A stretch of 5,578 nt of DNA, taken from NCBI GenBank assembly GCA_947464665.1, contig CANHXV010000133.1, positions 1 through 5,578 on the forward strand, read 5' to 3'. Below are positions 4,404-5,578 of this stretch, piece after piece. Position 1 is the stretch's first letter; every line of letters starts with the position of its first letter. A program made the translations under genes and the position numbers. This DNA comes from Comamonadaceae bacterium. Lineage in GTDB: Bacteria; Pseudomonadota; Gammaproteobacteria; Burkholderiales; Burkholderiaceae_C. The notes under the pieces were generated by a model that did no database searches, had not been told where the DNA came from, and was given only the letters and a program-made list of their open reading frames with translations.

Positions 4404-5578
4404 ATGACCGTAGCCCCCTTTGTCAATTACCAAACCAAGCCAGAAAACTACAAGCACATCAGCTTGGCCTTTGACGGTGCTGTGGCCACCTTGTCAATCA
4501 ACATCGACGAAAACGCCGGCATTCGCCCTGGTTACAAATTGAAGCTCAACTCCTATGACTTAGGTGTCGACATTGAATTGCACGATGCCTTGCAGCGTAT
4601 CCGTTTTGAGCACCCCGAAGTTCGCTCCGTGGTGGTCACCAGCTTGAAGGACCGTGTGTTCTGCTCTGGTGCCAACATCTTTATGTTGGGCGTGTCGACA
4701 CATGGCTGGAAAGTGAACTTCTGCAAGTTCACCAACGAAACACGCAACGGCATTGAAGACTCCAGCAAATACTCTGGCTTGAAATTTGTGGCGGCACTGA
4801 ACGGCGCCTGTGCTGGAGGTGGGTACGAATTGGCTTTAGCCTGCGACGACATCGTGTTAGTCGATGACCGCTCGTCTTCTGTGTCATTGCCCGAAGTGCC
4901 ATTGCTCGGCGTGTTGCCAGGGACGGGTGGACTGACTCGCGTGACCGACAAGCGCCACGTCCGTCACGACTTGGCCGATATTTTCTGCACCAGTGTGGAA
5001 GGTGTTCGTGGGCAAAAAGCCGTCGACTGGCGCTTGGTCGATGCCATTGCCAAGCCCAACCAATTTCAGCAAGTGGTGCGCGAGCGAGCCGACAATTTAG
5101 CTGCAAAAAGTGACCGCCCAGCTACAGAAAAAGGCGTGGCACTGACACCCATTCAGCGCATCATTGCGGCCGATCAAATTAGTTACATCAACGTGACCGT
5201 TGACATCGACCGCGCCAAACGCTTGGCCACCTTCACAGTCAAAGCGCCTACAACAGCACAACCCACCGACATCGCAGGCATCTTGGCTGCTGGCGCTCAG
5301 TGGTGGCCACTGCAAATGGTGCGCGAATTGGACGACGCCATTTTGCACATGCGCACCAACGAACTCGACATCGGCACTTGGTTGCTCAAAGCTGTTGGCG
5401 ATGCCAAAGCTGTTTTGGCCAGCGACGCTACTTTGTTAGCTCACAAAGACCATTGGTTCGTGCGCGAAACCATTGGCCACTTGCGCCGCACCTTGGCACG
5501 TTTGGACGTGTCTTCACGCAGTATTTTTGCCATTGTCGAAGAGGGCACTTGCTTTGTCGGAACGTTTGCCGAATTGGC
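4404..5578 (+). CDS. boxC: 2,3-epoxybenzoyl-CoA dihydrolase BoxC, N-terminal part (cut by window end)
   Basis: This crotonase-superfamily enzyme hydrolytically opens the ring of 2,3-epoxybenzoyl-CoA, giving 3,4-dehydroadipyl-CoA semialdehyde and formate (EC 4.1.2.44; formerly benzoyl-CoA-dihydrodiol lyase). The window holds 391 complete codons; the family is about 550 residues, so roughly the last third is missing. In the first crotonase fold the oxyanion-hole segments are CSGANI (87-92) and CAGGGYELALACD (136-148). The two glutamates matching the crotonase catalytic pair are both present, E142 and E164 (LPEVPLLGVLPGTGG). Residues from about 250 onward belong to the second, family-specific half. 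GGAG at 4394-4397, six bases before the ATG, supports the start. It follows boxR behind two operator-like sites; boxB and boxA would be expected downstream. No stop or frameshift interrupts the frame. Other crotonases are much shorter and lack the N-terminal extension (NIDENAGIRPGYKLKLNSYD, 33-52), so the call is secure. Confidence 0.94.
   Translation, partial: MTVAPFVNYQTKPENYKHISLAFDGAVATLSINIDENAGIRPGYKLKLNSYDLGVDIELHDALQRIRFEHPEVRSVVVTSLKDRVFCSGANIFMLGVSTHGWKVNFCKFTNETRNGIEDSSKYSGLKFVAALNGACAGGGYELALACDDIVLVDDRSSSVSLPEVPLLGVLPGTGGLTRVTDKRHVRHDLADIFCTSVEGVRGQKAVDWRLVDAIAKPNQFQQVVRERADNLAAKSDRPATEKGVALTPIQRIIAADQISYINVTVDIDRAKRLATFTVKAPTTAQPTDIAGILAAGAQWWPLQMVRELDDAILHMRTNELDIGTWLLKAVGDAKAVLASDATLLAHKDHWFVRETIGHLRRTLARLDVSSRSIFAIVEEGTCFVGTFAEL

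Noticed and set aside
4553..5106. Leftward open frames inside boxC
   Set aside because: Antisense shadows; the + strand frame carries all crotonase motifs without interruption.
1..5578. Mobile element, CRISPR array, tRNA or defence system
   Set aside because: No transposase or integrase motifs, no regularly spaced repeats and no cloverleaf-like sequence were seen; coding style is even across the five genes.

Overview
The window looks like chromosomal DNA of a betaproteobacterium, most likely Burkholderiales and probably Comamonadaceae. This rests on moderate GC content, the divergent metG/apbC pair, and the whole-protein character of the genes; the genus is a guess. Five protein genes account for almost all of the sequence, and no RNA gene, CRISPR array, insertion sequence or prophage element was seen.

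Left part (1-1497): the 5' end of metG (methionyl-tRNA synthetase) runs leftward off the window. It is divergent from apbC/mrp, which encodes an iron-sulfur cluster carrier ATPase. These are housekeeping genes. The 89-base gap between them holds a perfect 10-bp inverted repeat. apbC ends in a strong intrinsic terminator that lies partly inside the 3' end of the next, convergent gene.

Right part (1548-5578): this is part of an aerobic benzoyl-CoA ('box') catabolic locus. A benzoate-CoA ligase (bclA, leftward) is divergent from boxR, a repressor made of an XRE helix-turn-helix and a shikimate-kinase-like sensor domain. boxR is followed by boxC, the ring-cleaving 2,3-epoxybenzoyl-CoA dihydrolase, which is cut by the window end. 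BclA would activate benzoate to benzoyl-CoA, and BoxAB (not in the window) would epoxidise the ring. BoxC would then open it hydrolytically, releasing formate. Benzoyl-CoA, the product of BclA, is the expected inducer sensed by BoxR.

Regulation: the two intergenic regions around boxR carry three perfect TGCA-N6-TGCA sites, one between bclA and boxR and two between boxR and boxC, plus one degenerate copy. The best promoter-like sequences overlap or adjoin them. They are the likely BoxR operators and the most informative non-coding signal here. The system is a known type; I see no evidence for a wholly undescribed one. The operator layout, the altered kinase site of BoxR and the terminator/CDS overlap deserve a second look.
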